Shown here piece by piece: positions 11,601 through 22,991 of a DNA stretch of 64,000 nt. The stretch spans positions 36,518,001 through 36,582,000 of the forward strand of contig CM075943.1 of the NCBI GenBank assembly GCA_038030265.1, in the 5' to 3' direction. Positions within the stretch are counted from its first letter, which is position 1. The number at the start of each line of letters is the position of its first letter. The translations under genes and the position numbers were made by a program. The stretch comes from Corythucha ciliata (Eukaryota > Arthropoda > Insecta > Hemiptera > Tingidae). The notes beneath the pieces were generated by a model, which made no database searches, had not been told where the DNA came from, and saw nothing but the letters and a program-made list of their open reading frames with translations.

Positions 11601-14600
11601 GGAGCTTAATAATTGTCCCGAAAATTGGAGGTTTTCTGGCTGAATATTCGGGAATTTGAAGTTTCAGGTTGAAATTGTAATTTTGGTAACTCGAAATTGA
11701 AATGTTGTTGTCTTTATTTTCGCGAAATTTGAGTTTTAAGGACCAAATTGTGAGTATTCGCGAAAATGGATGTTCCTGGCCTTTGGGACTGTATTTTCCC
11801 GCAAAATAGCAATTTTCTGGGCCTTTCTTTTAGAAAAAGGGTTCTTTAGGGTTCGGGAAGGTTCTTTGGGCTTTTTCTTTTAGCCGGCCATGATTAGGCA
11901 TGACGAATATCCATGTAATTGTAACATTTAGAGTTGAGTGTTTGTGAATGTGCAAGTGCCAACAATTGGGAGCTAAATAGCCTCGAAATTGAAAGTTTTC
12001 CTGATGAATTTTCGGGAAATACCAATTTTCTTTGCTTTCTTCTTTACAATACGCGGTTCCATCCAATTTTAAATTTGACCATTTTTGCTTAACACACCCG
12101 GACACGGACTGGGAGGGCTCTCAAGTGGGCGAGTTTCAGATTTATTTTTACAAGCCCCAGCCAAAAACGTTTGTGCCTTGTCGTTGGGGTTTTTTGTGGC
12201 CTCCTCACGCGATTGGCCGATAGAAACTTGAAAAATATCGAGTGCAAAACAACTGGTGGGGGGTGAAGTACATCCTAATCGGCGCCAGTAGCGCTACCGT
12301 CGATTTCTTTAGTCTTTGGCTGGTCTATAGTAGCCTATCGAGGTCCTTCTGCGCAGTTTTTTTTTTTTTTGCGAGCAAGCTTTACATGCTAGTCTACGCC
12401 TGAAATTGAGAAAAAACGCTAATTCCCAGTTTCTGTACCTCCTTAGGCGGCTAAAATTGAGGAGACACGCTAATTTGCTGTATTTGGGACAATTTCGCGG
12501 CTAAAAGTTTTAAAAATGCTGATATTCTTGGCTAAAATAGCGAAAAAGCTCTCATTCGTGGATAAAATTGAGAAAATGTGTCAATTCGTTGTTGTTGATA
12601 CAACTTCCAGGCCAAATTTGAGAAAAAACGCTCTTGTGTTCGGGCAAATCCACGAGTTAAATTAAGGAAATGCGCTGATTCGCGGCTAAAATTAAGAAAA
12701 AGCGATCATTCAGAAGTATGGCTTAGGGAAAGTGTCAACCCCATGAAACGACTTTTTATTGGAAGGAAAACAGACAAATTTGCTTTGAAAGAGATAAAGT
12801 GGTTCTCAACCTGTTTAGAGCAGCCGCACCCCTAGGATCAAATAAAAATTTCACCGCCCCTTAACCAAAATTTCGTAATAATTTTTCTGGGTTTTCGGGG
12901 GGAAGGTATTTTGTTGCGTTTTTCATGAAATGTACATATTAAGCAAATCTTTAACAACACACGATACACACAAACGATAGTGAGACTAAATCAGTGGAAT
13001 GGTTGAACTTGATGTGCACTATCACTAGCTATCAATATCACTAGCACCAGCTCTAGTGAATAAATGCTGTGGCATGAGAGTGGAGGAGTCTATGAACTGC
13101 TTGGACAGCAGGAGCAGGCGATAAAAGTTGGGCGGTAGGGTTTCCCTTTCTCGCCAAGCCGATAATGAGTGTTCTTTCTTTTTTTCTTTACCTCTCCTTC
13201 TTCAATACCCTTTTGCTTTTGCGCTACTTATGTTTTATGTCTCGTGGACCGGGAGGTTGGACCTCCTCCACAGCATAAAAAGTTGCTCAAGTGGAAACTT
13301 GAAGTTTCAAAAAACTGAAACTCGTTCGCGAAACTAAAGACGCATCATGTTTCACCTTTTCCAAACAAAAATGTTTCACAAAATGTTTCCTTAGTGGAAA
13401 CCCGGCTTTACGTACAACAGAAAATGGCTATGATGACCCATCTACTCATTTATTTCGACAGCGATGGATCACTGAGAGACTGTCGGGTGGGTCTTTTGTT
13501 GAGTAGGATGGATTGAGGCCAAGTAAGTTTAGGTTATGGTTTGAGCAACGACGTCACCAGCCATTGAGCCCTCTGAGCCTTTATTAAGCCGGGTTTTCAC
13601 TAAGGAAACGATTTGGAGAAACATTTTTGTTTCAAAAATGCGAAACATGATGTGTTTCAAGTTTCGCAAACGAGTTTCAGTTTTTTGAAACTTCAAGTTT
13701 CCACTTGAGCAACTGTTTTTAGTGTACAAAATATGTTTTGTTTTATGTTGTTTCACTAAAGCTTAGTACACACTGAGACTCTTTGAGTCGATTCATTGTT
13801 GCGACTCAGAGTCCGGGCTGCGTAGATTCATGTTCCGATTCATACTTGATTCAACTTTGCAACAAAGAATCGTGTCCACACATGTTTCATATCTCTTAAT
13901 GCCCGCAGTTTCTATGGAAACTTGAAATTTCGCTCTGACCGCTGGCGGTTGGGAAGAGTGAATATTTTTATTTATGCATTATGCACATTCCTATCAAGGT
14001 GTTGCATTCCTATCCCAGAAATAATCAATTTCGATACGGTAACTTGGTGAAATTAGTATATTTTTAGAAATTTTATCTCTTCCCTTCCTCTCATTAAACT
14101 AACATTGTTTGTGTCTCGTCCACCAGAAAGGCAGAAACGGGCCATGCTGAAAGAAAAATCACTTAGGCCCGTGGCCAGTGGCGGATCCACCATTTTATCA
14201 AGGGGGGGGGGGTCAAAGCAAAAATTTTCTCCTCCCTGGTAGGAGGGGGGAGGGGAGAGATTGCACACCGCCAGCCAACCAGAAAGATATAGTAGCCACT
14301 TCTCCTGATTTTTCGGGTTTCTTTTCCTGGAAGAATGAAATCAAAATCTTCGGTTGGGGGGGGGGGGTCCTTTCCCCAGCCAGTGGTTTCATATGAATTT
14401 TCCCGCTTCTTTATTTGTAGTGATGTGATAACTGTCGATTCACATTTATAATTGCATTCATTTTCTTACCTCTATTTTTCATTTTTTGTATTTCTTTCTT
14501 ATTTTATACTATTATTCTGACCTTAAGGGGGGTTTAGTCCCCCAACCCCCCACCGTGGATCGGCCACCACCCGTGGGCTATCTCGACCAGGGCGAACTGG

Positions 14601-16529
14601 GGAAATGGCGATCAGTCGGCCACTCATAAGAGCGGTTGTTGGGGAGGGGGTTTGCGGATTGTGAAAAAGGGTACCCCGCATTAATGGGGGTCAAAAGTCC
14701 CTTAACCGGGATTTTTTCGGAAGCAGGCGGTAATCATTTGGGACCAAAAAAGATAATTTTTACCGAAGCGCGTTTGTCCAAAATGGGTTTTCTTACCGAG
14801 TTACCGTCAAAAACGTCGTTTTTTGGCCATTATTTATTATTTATTTTTCCTGAAAACAGATTCGCACAAATCTCGTTCCCACTCCCAAATTCAGCTTCAA
14901 TACTAATAGTAGACCAAAAAAAAAAAATAATAATTTTGGGGTCATTTAAAAGGGTGTTCATTTATCGAAAATCGCTCAAAAAGGCATAAAATGCCCGTTT
15001 TCCGCCGATTTTAGGAATTTAAAAGAACATGCAGGCTGGATATTTTTATCTTAGATTTACCTTATAGCAGTCTACTTTCATGAATTTTTTCAGAATTTTA
15101 TCTTTGGTGCGTCATTGTCAAAAAATCGAAAAACTGGAAAAGGGCCACATATGAGGTACATATACGTTGCTATTCCATGTCCATGATCTTCTTTTACCTG
15201 TCGTCTAATATTTTATTTTGGAAACGTATAAAAACTAGAATTTTTTCGTATAATGGTCATTTTAATCTGGTGGAAAGAGATCGAGATATTTGCAGTTGAA
15301 TTCACCAGGTAAGAGTGAAGCTGTCATTAATAGCATGGAAATGCATAGGAGAATGTTCTTCGTAGGAATCTTTCATCAAGGAGGAAAATGGTTCAATAAT
15401 TGTAAGTTTATTTATTATGCATGACAGTTATAGTTAAAAGATCTTCACCGACTCGAGATGGGAAAGTGTTTTGTTTCAGAAATAGTGTTTCTTGAAACAA
15501 AATGGTTTGAAACTGTTTCAATTCTGTGAAACATTCCCCTTTTTGTTTCATGAAACAGTTTTTGTTTCAGTTTCTTGAGATTGTTTCCTCAGTGGAAACC
15601 CGACTTAAAGTTGAACGCGGAGACACTACAGCAACCCAAGATAAAGTGAATACACAACTTTTGGAGTGAAAATTAGCCTTCTTTTTGGAAACATTACAGT
15701 GTGCGAGTGAAGTTGTGTCTCAGAAAGTAAACCCTTTCAACTCATTTGACTGCAATGTAGGTACTTTTTTTGGGCTTCCTGAAAAACGAGATATAAGGGC
15801 ACCGCCGGATTTTGAATGGATAGCAACTCTATGGGATCAAGGATCAACGCGATAGCAATTAAGACTGTCAGACACAACTATCGTTACAGAATAGGTATCA
15901 CTATTGGCTCATTGGCACTAAAATAGCCAGAAACAGTCTTTAAGGACACGGTATGAAAGTGTTGCTGCTTACCAATGGCGTATCCAGTGGTGGCCTCTCC
16001 AAACGTTCCGGTTCTGGTGGCCGGTATACGATAACATCCTCGTCCGGAACGTTGCTCGGTTTTTGTTTCTCAGGTTCAGGTGGTTTGACGTTGCTGTGAA
16101 ATGACAAAGTGCATCCCTGGAAATCGAAGCCAAGAAGGCACTCTAAAATCAGAGGGGCTACTTTAAAAAGTCAAGAGGGAGTTTTTACAAATAGGGCTCC
16201 GACTTTACCTTGATGTTAAGAAATTCAGTAAAGTCAGTACACTTTTTGTTGCAGCAGGACCAGCCTTTGTAAGCGTCGTGAAACACTGGAACGCCGCTAT
16301 GATGTCTACAACTATCTGAAATAGGTCAACGAGGGCAGAATGATCCAGAACATTCTTTGAACTCTACGTGATCGTAATAAATCATGCAACATATTCGATC
16401 AAAAATTGTGACCTAGCGAGAACGAAGTATTGCACCGCTCGAATATAACGTACCTTTTGTATTTTTCTGGGGGTCGTAAGATAAACCGCAACCCCGATTG
16501 TAACACAAAAGTAGACCGTCCCCAGACAT
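8672..16529 (-). CDS. CHORDC1: CHORD-containing protein (morgana), complete, 7 exons
   Basis: Zinc-binding HSP90 co-chaperone of the CHORDC1/morgana family, cytoplasmic, linked in animals to centrosome duplication and ROCK regulation. Exons read on the minus strand: 16454-16529, 16209-16315, 15973-16116, 9617-9766, 9384-9557, 8936-9121, 8672-8869; all junctions are GT/AG and phases join without a break, giving 344 residues (human about 332). CHORD-I carries C9, C14, C28, H31, C46, C47, C63 and H68; CHORD-II carries C152, C157, C171, H174, C189, C190, C206 and H211, with the family phrase [15 protein letters not shown] (p23-like) domain starts near residue 222 ([17 protein letters not shown]) and runs into the last exon; the tail is acidic. 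The start is the first ATG, opening [15 protein letters not shown]. Intron 3 is 6.2 kb and full of repeats. Family assignment is very secure; exon edges are inferred from the sequence. Confidence 0.95.
10634..10780 (-). mobile_element. GTTTC-rich inverted-repeat element, copy 1 (partial)
   Basis: Runs from AAGCCGGGTATCCGCTAAGG through repeated GAAAC/GTTTC hexamer-like words. The reverse complement matches 15515-15606. Confidence 0.55.
11038..11184. mobile_element. Inverted-repeat element (MITE)
   Basis: AAGTAGCCGTAGTTG and CAACTACGGCTACTT, extended outward by AATTAGA/TCTAATT and inward by TTGTCAGTCATA/TATGACTGACAA, form about 45-bp imperfect arms around a C-rich centre. Confidence 0.65.
11340..11505 (-). 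mobile_element. GTTTC-rich inverted-repeat element, copy 2
   Basis: Reverse complement matches 15440-15520 around ACCGACTCGAG, with dense GTTTC/GAAAC words. Confidence 0.55.
13256..13412 (+). mobile_element. GTTTC-rich element, copy 3
   Basis: TTGCTCAAGTGGAAACTTGA to CCTTAGTGGAAACCCGGCTT; the copy at 13583-13728 is its inverted twin. Confidence 0.6.
13583..13728 (-). mobile_element. GTTTC-rich element, copy 4
   Basis: AAGCCGGGTTTTCACTAAGG to CAAGTTTCCACTTGAGCAAC; inverted relative to copy 3 about 170 bp away, so the pair could fold. Confidence 0.6.
14176..14569. mobile_element. hAT-type MITE, 394 bp
   Basis: Left tip CAGTGGCGGATCCACC, right tip (reverse complement) TGGTGGCCGATCCACGG. Flanks are CCCGTGGC (14168-14175) and CCCGTGGG (14570-14577), a 7/8 match to an 8-bp target duplication. 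The interior is rich in G runs and codes for nothing. Confidence 0.5.
15440..15608 (+). mobile_element. GTTTC-rich element, copy 5
   Basis: Longest copy, ending CCTCAGTGGAAACCCGACTT; it carries the segments found separately in copies 1 and 2 in inverted orientation. Confidence 0.6.
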
Positions 16530-17389
16530 ATTTTATTGGTGGAAAACAATTTTTGTTGAGTTCGCGACTTCGCACACACTTAACTGTTAAATAAATCGTT
16601 TTTCAATATCCTAGACAAGCTTCACGCACGTCTCCAGCTCCAACTAAAAACTGGTACTCCGTTGTCCGTGTACTCTGTACCGCCAGGGATCAAAACTCAA
16701 AACCAAAGTCATGTAGAAATTAGAAAACCAAGTTGTCTTGTACACTTTTTATCTCACAAAGCGGATTCCGGATTGAAGCTATCGTGTGTTATAATTTTTG
16801 CTCCCGTTAGGAGCGCGGCGGTAGCTTTTTGTACCAGCTTTTCCACTTCCATTCTCACCGTGATTTGGGTTGTGTGAATTTGCGGTGTTTGGGGTGTTTT
16901 ACTTATTTACGGGAGAAATTTTGTTCACCAGTCAATTTAGAAGTTTTAGTGCATTTCATACTGAAAATGCACTATTTGTTTTTTAATTTTCGTAGTTATT
17001 AGAGTTAAAAAAAAAACATGGCCAATTGCTTTGTCCCTAATTCCTGCAGGACCGCAGTGGATAATACCGGAAATGGGAGTACCGGAATCTCAAGTGTGGA
17101 TGCGCCATTACTTTCTCCTCCGATACTATTTCAATTCGTTACTTCAAAAAAAAAAAAAATCATGTTAAAAGGTACACTCATGGGTGCTGTTTTTATAGGG
17201 ACAATAATTACAGCTGATACTGCAAGGTACATGGGGATTGGGGGTATTGATTTGTTCGCCAAATTATGAAGCTATGCCACACAAAATTGCTTTTTCAATG
17301 GGTCAAAAGAGCTCAATTTTGATTTTGCTGCGGCAAAACCTGCCGAAATTACGTGTTACGAAATTATTATTACGTGAATGTTAAATAAC

Positions 17390-17862
17390 TTTAGGAATTT
17401 TAACTAATTTTGAGTAAAACATTCTTTTTTTATTCAACTATGCCGATAGTTTTGAGGCAATGCACCCCATTTTCAAGGCATCCGCAGGCCGAAACAAATT
17501 TCTTTGTCACATGTCAAATCACACAAAATTCCTAACAATCTGCTGACCGACAGGCATCAATATAAGGGAACCAGGGGGCTTATTCTCTAACTCCGAAGCA
17601 ATAGCTTTTTCGAAGCCATATGTTTATTTCATTGATTTTCTTCAAACAAATGGATGAAATAAACACATGGCTGGCGAAAAAAATATTGCTTGTTGTTAGA
17701 GAATAGGCCCCCTGTTTCTCCACCACATTTGACATGTGACAAAGAAATTTGTTTCGGCCTGCGGATGCCTTGAAAATGAGGTTCATTGCCCCGAAACTAG
17801 TCGGCATAGTTAAATAAAAAAAGAATGTTGTACTCAAATAATTAATTAAAATTCCCAAACCT
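17390..17862. repeat. Imperfect palindrome, about 200-bp arms
   Basis: The outer arm includes GGAATTTTAACTAATTTTGAG against the reverse of CTCAAATAATTAATTAAAATTCC; inner blocks include GAAACAAATTTCTTTGTCAC and GTGACAAAGAAATTTGTTTC. A long inverted repeat with a short centre, so a fold-back or MITE relic. Confidence 0.7.
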
Positions 17863-18332
17863 GCCGAATTTATTCCTTTATGGTTGACCATGCAGCCTCA
17901 CGAAATATGCCGTTCGCTATGGGTCGCTAAATTAGTTTTGAATACTCCGACTCTCCCACATTTCCTTCTGAGCGGATCCACACACAGCTGAACAAAATTT
18001 GATTTTTGATGTGGCAACCCCGCAACATTTTTTTTTTAAAGGGAGCCTTCCCCGTGAAATGAATGAACCAACTCTAAGAAATTTGAGTGAGCCAACCACT
18101 CCAAATTGTTTTCTAGAAGCCCAATCCCACGAAATTGCTTTCTCGGGTGACCTAATCCCACTAAATTTGTTTTCAATGGGCCACCCCTACGGAATGTTGA
18201 TTTCGAAAGGAGTCAGACCCACGAAATTGAACTTCAAACTGAGCCGACTGTGTGAAATACTTATATTTATGTAGTAGCGAAACCAACGAAATTAAATTTC
18301 AGAATTTTTCCAAATTTTTGGTTGTTGTGTCA

Positions 18333-18510
18333 AATTGTAGACCATACATTTCATTGAACATTACAGCCGTGGTGTTTTTTAGTGAATTCATTTCGTGCCC
18401 CTCATCAGCATTATTGCCTCACCTCCAAGGCCGTGCACCGTGGTGTTTGAAATGCATTCATTAAAAAACACCACGGCTGTATCTTTCAATAAAGTTTATG
18501 GTCTACAATT
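18333..18510. mobile_element. Inverted-repeat element, 178 bp
   Basis: AATTGTAGACCATA and TATGGTCTACAATT termini, with inner ACAGCCGTGGTGTTTTTTA against TAAAAAACACCACGGCTGT. The centre is unrelated. Confidence 0.7.
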
Positions 18511-19295
18511 AAATTAATTTGTTGTGGTGAACCTGTTCAGTGGAAATGGGTTTTAATGACACAATTCTGTTTGTTAAATTCTGTTTTTCGTGTAGCCACT
18601 TAGCCAGCCCCATACAATTATGTTTTTTCATGGAGCCAGTTCCGCGAAGTAACCTTCGTCGTGGGACTCATTGTGTATTACATGAGCGTTCACCATTGTC
18701 ATGTCTTAGAATCCTGGTACATAAAAAGGCACTTTTGACCGTTGGGCGATGTATTTTGAGGCCAAACAATCGTGATCATTGAAGCTGAACATAATGAAAC
18801 TGTAGAATTTGAAGACTTTTGGCTTCAAATGGGCTACAAGCATCTTGCTCTGCTCACATTGGAAAATCGGAAACCCTTGGTCGTTGGCTCAATCGTGTCA
18901 ATGTTTATGGTAATTATTTATTGATACATTTTTGTCCATGTACCTCAAGAAAATCAAGGCAAATTGTGGCAAGTAAAAGACAATGACTTCACACGCCGAC
19001 TCAGCTCGCTACTGGAATGGGATATAAGATCATGGAAGGTATTTGGGGGGGGGGGAGATTATTTTTTTTACAATGCTCCTTGCAACGATTTCTCTCTTCC
19101 AAGTTCTCACAGTAAATCAAATTATTACTTCGGTATATGGGGAGGAGGGGGAACCTGTTTATCCTGGAATTTACCACTGTCCTATTTTGAGGACACTAAT
19201 TAAAAAATCGTTAATTTCTCAATGGTGTGAGTCAATGAGAGAAAAACATTTTTATGGCGGTCAGGGTACTCTATTTCATTAGAAAAATAAGCGTA

Positions 19296-21265
19296 TACAG
19301 GGTGTTCATAAATTACCTCGACAGAGAAAGTATGGTGATAGTACACCTCATTTGTGATCGAAATTACTATTTGAGGTTTTTTGGAATTCCTCTTGGTTTT
19401 CGAGATATCGTCAATTTCGTGTTTTTTTGGTGACCCTCTGTTTTTTTTCGACAAGTGACTAGTACGGCATCACCAACAGGTGCTAGACTAAAAGTAAATA
19501 GCTCATTGAAAAGAGCACAAAATTTCCTTCATTATTGGTCCTCTACTCAATAAAATTACACCAAGGCCCTAGCCGCTAGGGCATGAGATATCCGAAGGAA
19601 ACTCGTTATTCGCATTTCTGCCCAATTTTCATAAGCGATTTTCACAATTTCGTCAAAGGAAAATATTTTTTTGCATTCATAGGGAAAACTTCCTTATGAT
19701 GTTAGCTTTCCAATGACGTACAACAGTTACCAGTTTTCACCATCTAGTGAAGAGGTAGAAGCAATAAACGAGTCCAAAACTGAAAAATAACCCGCAATGA
19801 GGACCCTTTGAATGAGGTAAAACCAGCTCTGATTACTCGTTTCCAACGGATGAGACATACGGGTTCAAGCGGTCAGCTAAATCTATCGCTAATTTACGTT
19901 GGTGAGTTGAAATTGAGTGGTGGTGAAGCTTAAAATATCGTTAGAGGATTGGGCTTCATGGACCAGTGGTCACCCACCCGAACGCGGGTGGGACCCGCAA
20001 CCCACGAACGCGAAAATCGAATTCAAAATTCGGCCCTCCGCACATCTGCATTAGATGCACGTTTTCCTCGCACGATTCTCGAGTACGTACGATTCTCAAG
20101 CTCCTCTCTGGGGCCTCTCGGGAAAAAATGCCGCTAGCGGGATCCAAGGACGCTGAATAAGAAATAACACTATTCCGTCCCAGCAACCGCATCTTGCGGC
20201 ATTTTCACACGGGTTCGTAATACGGCCCCTGGTCGCAACTGGTTGTTGGTAGACCAGCTTTAGATGACCTAGTAAATAAAAATCCATGGGTGGTTGGGGG
20301 TCAGGACAGGACTTTTCGGTGAGCACCTTACTGGTCCATGAAGCCAAATCCGCTAGCGATATTTTAGCTTCACCACCACCGCTAAGTTACGCTGATTTAC
20401 ATCGGTGAGTAGTGGATTGTCCTGACAACAAACCACCCTTGGATTTTTATTTATTAGGTCATCTAAAACTGGTCTACCAACAACCAGTTGCGACCAGAAA
20501 GGAGCTTGAGAATCGTACGTATTCGAGAATCGTGCGAGTAAATCCTGAGGCGATGACTGGAGTTCCGCAGTTATGCGGAGGGTCAAGGTGACACCTTACT
20601 GGTCCATGAAGCCCAATCCACTAACGATATTTTAAGCTTCACCACTACCCAATTTCAACTCACCAACGTAAATTGGAGTTAGGTTTAGCTGACCGCTTGA
20701 AATATGTATCCGTTAGGAACCAGTAATCAGAGCTGGATTCACCTCATTCAATGGGTCCTGATTGCGGGTTATTTTTCAGTTCTGGGCTCGTTTATTGCTT
20801 CTACCTCTTATCACGAGATGGTGAAAACTGGTAACTGTTGTACGTCATTGGAAAGCTAACATCATAAGGAAGTTTTCCCTATGAATGCAAAAAAATATTT
20901 TCCTTTGACGAAATGGTGAAAATCGCTTATGAAAATTGGGCAGAAATGCGAATAACGAGTTTCCTTCGGATATCTCATGCCCTAGCGGCTAGGGCCTTAG
21001 TGTAATTTTATTGAGTAGAGGACCAATAATGAAGGAAATTTTGTGCTCTTTTCAATGAGCTATTTACTTTTAGTCTAGCACCTGTTGGTGATGCCGTACT
21101 AGTCACTTGTCGAAAAAAAACAGAGGGTCACCAAAAAAACACGAAATTGACGATATCTCGAAAACCAAGAGGAATTCCAAAAAACCTCAAATAGTAATTT
21201 CGATCACAAATGAGGTGTACTATCACCATACTTTCTCTGTCGAGGTAATTTATGAACACCCTGTA
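19296..21265. mobile_element. TACAGGGTG fold-back element, 1.97 kb, about 670-bp arms
   Basis: Starts TACAGGGTGTTCATAAATTA and ends in its reverse complement, each next to TA. The arms (19296-about 19965 and about 20600-21265) are near-identical inverted copies. The 630-bp centre has its own nested inverted repeat (CAACTGGTTGTTGGTAGACC at 20234, reversed near 20480) and repeats of GGTCCATGAAGCC. No transposase frame was recognised. TA flanks suggest a Tc1/mariner-like or related cut-and-paste source, as an inference. Confidence 0.8.
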
Positions 21266-21868
21266 TAAGTATAAAAATTGCGAGGTGACTTTGAGCGAAT
21301 TTTAAAATTCGCCGAAATTTTGTTCTCTTCTTGCAAATGACAATTTTAATTTTGGCTAAAACACTTTTGATAAAATTCCAAAAAAAGAGAAAAGACGTGA
21401 CAATGGGCTAAACCAAATTTCAATGCACGAAGTCTTTAAAAAAAATCAAATGCTTTAGCTTAGAGAGCCTGAAAATCGAGCGTCCTCAGTGGTAATTAAT
21501 GGGCTAAATATTTTAGCCTAACTTCACCCCTGATTTTAGTGGTGAAAAAGGGTGAGAAGTTTTATAACGTATAATCGGTTGAATTAGGAAGACTAGGGCC
21601 TAAAATTTGTAAATAGCAACAACGTTGAAAAAGGTCATGTTGGCCGAAAACGGGTACCACGTAAAATGAAATTAAATAACATTAGTTGTATATGATTTGA
21701 GTGATTCAATAATTATTATTATTTATTTAATACATTTATTTACCGACCTAAAGGCGGTTTCGTACGAAATACGAATACCTATCAATACGAAAACCCACAA
21801 ATCTGGCTTCAGTAACTGAAATAAATAAGCGTACATTTGATTTCATTAGAGAATAATATTCTTAGTAG

Positions 21869-21885
21869 TCTCTCTCTCTCTCTCC
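21869..21885. repeat. TC microsatellite
   Basis: Eight TC units. Confidence 0.9.
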
Positions 21886-22991
21886 TTAGAAGTGCTTATT
21901 TGTGCAAATAGATACCTCAAAACGCAAATTTATAACGTTTTAATGTGAGAAAAGTATGTTTTCCCATGAATTTCCACTGTGCTAGTCGGCCAAATAGGGA
22001 CAGTAGCGCACTCTGACGGGATTAAATTTCAACTATACGTTTGGAGTCACTTTTTTCTTTCAGTGAAACAACTTGGTTTTCTACATGACTTTGTTCAAAA
22101 CTCATCACAAGGGCGTCAGGTTAGGTTTGTCCAGTGGTTGGCGTAACCTTCTCTTTAAGTTTGAGCGCCTCGTCCGTTCTTACACGTGTAACGTTTTCCC
22201 TCTCCAAGTCAAGCCTGCTGCTGAAAGTTCGTTTGTCGTTCTCAGCAGTTTACAAGATCTGATGAGTGCGGATACAAAAGAATGCTTTTTCAGCATATCG
22301 AACAAATTATGATTCAGCAGATCATGATATTATGACTGCGTAAGGGGGGAGCGCCCCCCCCCCACAACCAGGCATTACATAAAATGTGACATCTTTGTTC
22401 GGAGGCTCCGACCATGAGTTGGTACATGTTAAAAGCAAGGCATAGTCGAGAATTCTCGTGGTCCGAAAAATGTAACACGGCCTCGCGTGCCAAATGTCCA
22501 ACATTCTTCTCATCTTTCCAACCGGCCTCAGACGCGTCATGACTCATTCTACGTCGGTGCCTACTCAATAAAAGATTCTTCCTAGGAGACGTCAATTAAT
22601 TTTTGACACTTCGTTTTGTCCAATTATAAAAAAGGGAGGGGGGAGGGGAGACTAATGGTAACATTATAACTTGTAATTGTGTGGGGGGGGGGGGTTTACA
22701 ACTGTAATATTACCACCGCTTCCCTACATCTTGTCCGGAATTTCGTAATCTCCTGTTTGACCGAAGAGCCCGGGGTATGTGGCATCCCCAAGCATGAGGT
22801 GAAGGAAAATAGTGCGTATTGAGCTTACGATTATGATTTTTTAAAGGGCTATAAAAGTAACTGTAATGAGTTAATGACAACAAACGAGATAAAAAAGAGA
22901 TAATTATTTACATGTACTACGATCCTTTACAATGTAGTAAATAAAAATTAAATACGGCTGATTCAATCTCCGTATCGTTACGCTCAAATCC

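Larger units (their letters stand above)
9767..15972. repeat. CHORDC1 intron 3: repeat-filled
   Basis: Contains short-period diverged repeats at 9780-10450 (TTTTGC/CGGTTTT phrases) and 11580-12020, a TTAGCG minisatellite block at 12390-12720, a TIR element at 11038-11184, five GTTTC-rich elements, and a hAT-type MITE at 14176-14569. Poly-G/C runs occur at 11107, 11553 and 14348. No coding sequence was recognised. Confidence 0.6.
16530..22991. other. CHORDC1-NHP2 intergenic region
   Basis: 6.5 kb without a recognised gene. Holds fold-backs at 17390-17862, 18333-18510 and 19296-21265, a short-period repeat at about 17990-18300 (CCCACGAAATTG phrases, a family also at 39200-39670), a TC microsatellite at 21869-21885 and poly-G runs near 19045, 22360 and 22683. 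Confidence 0.55.
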
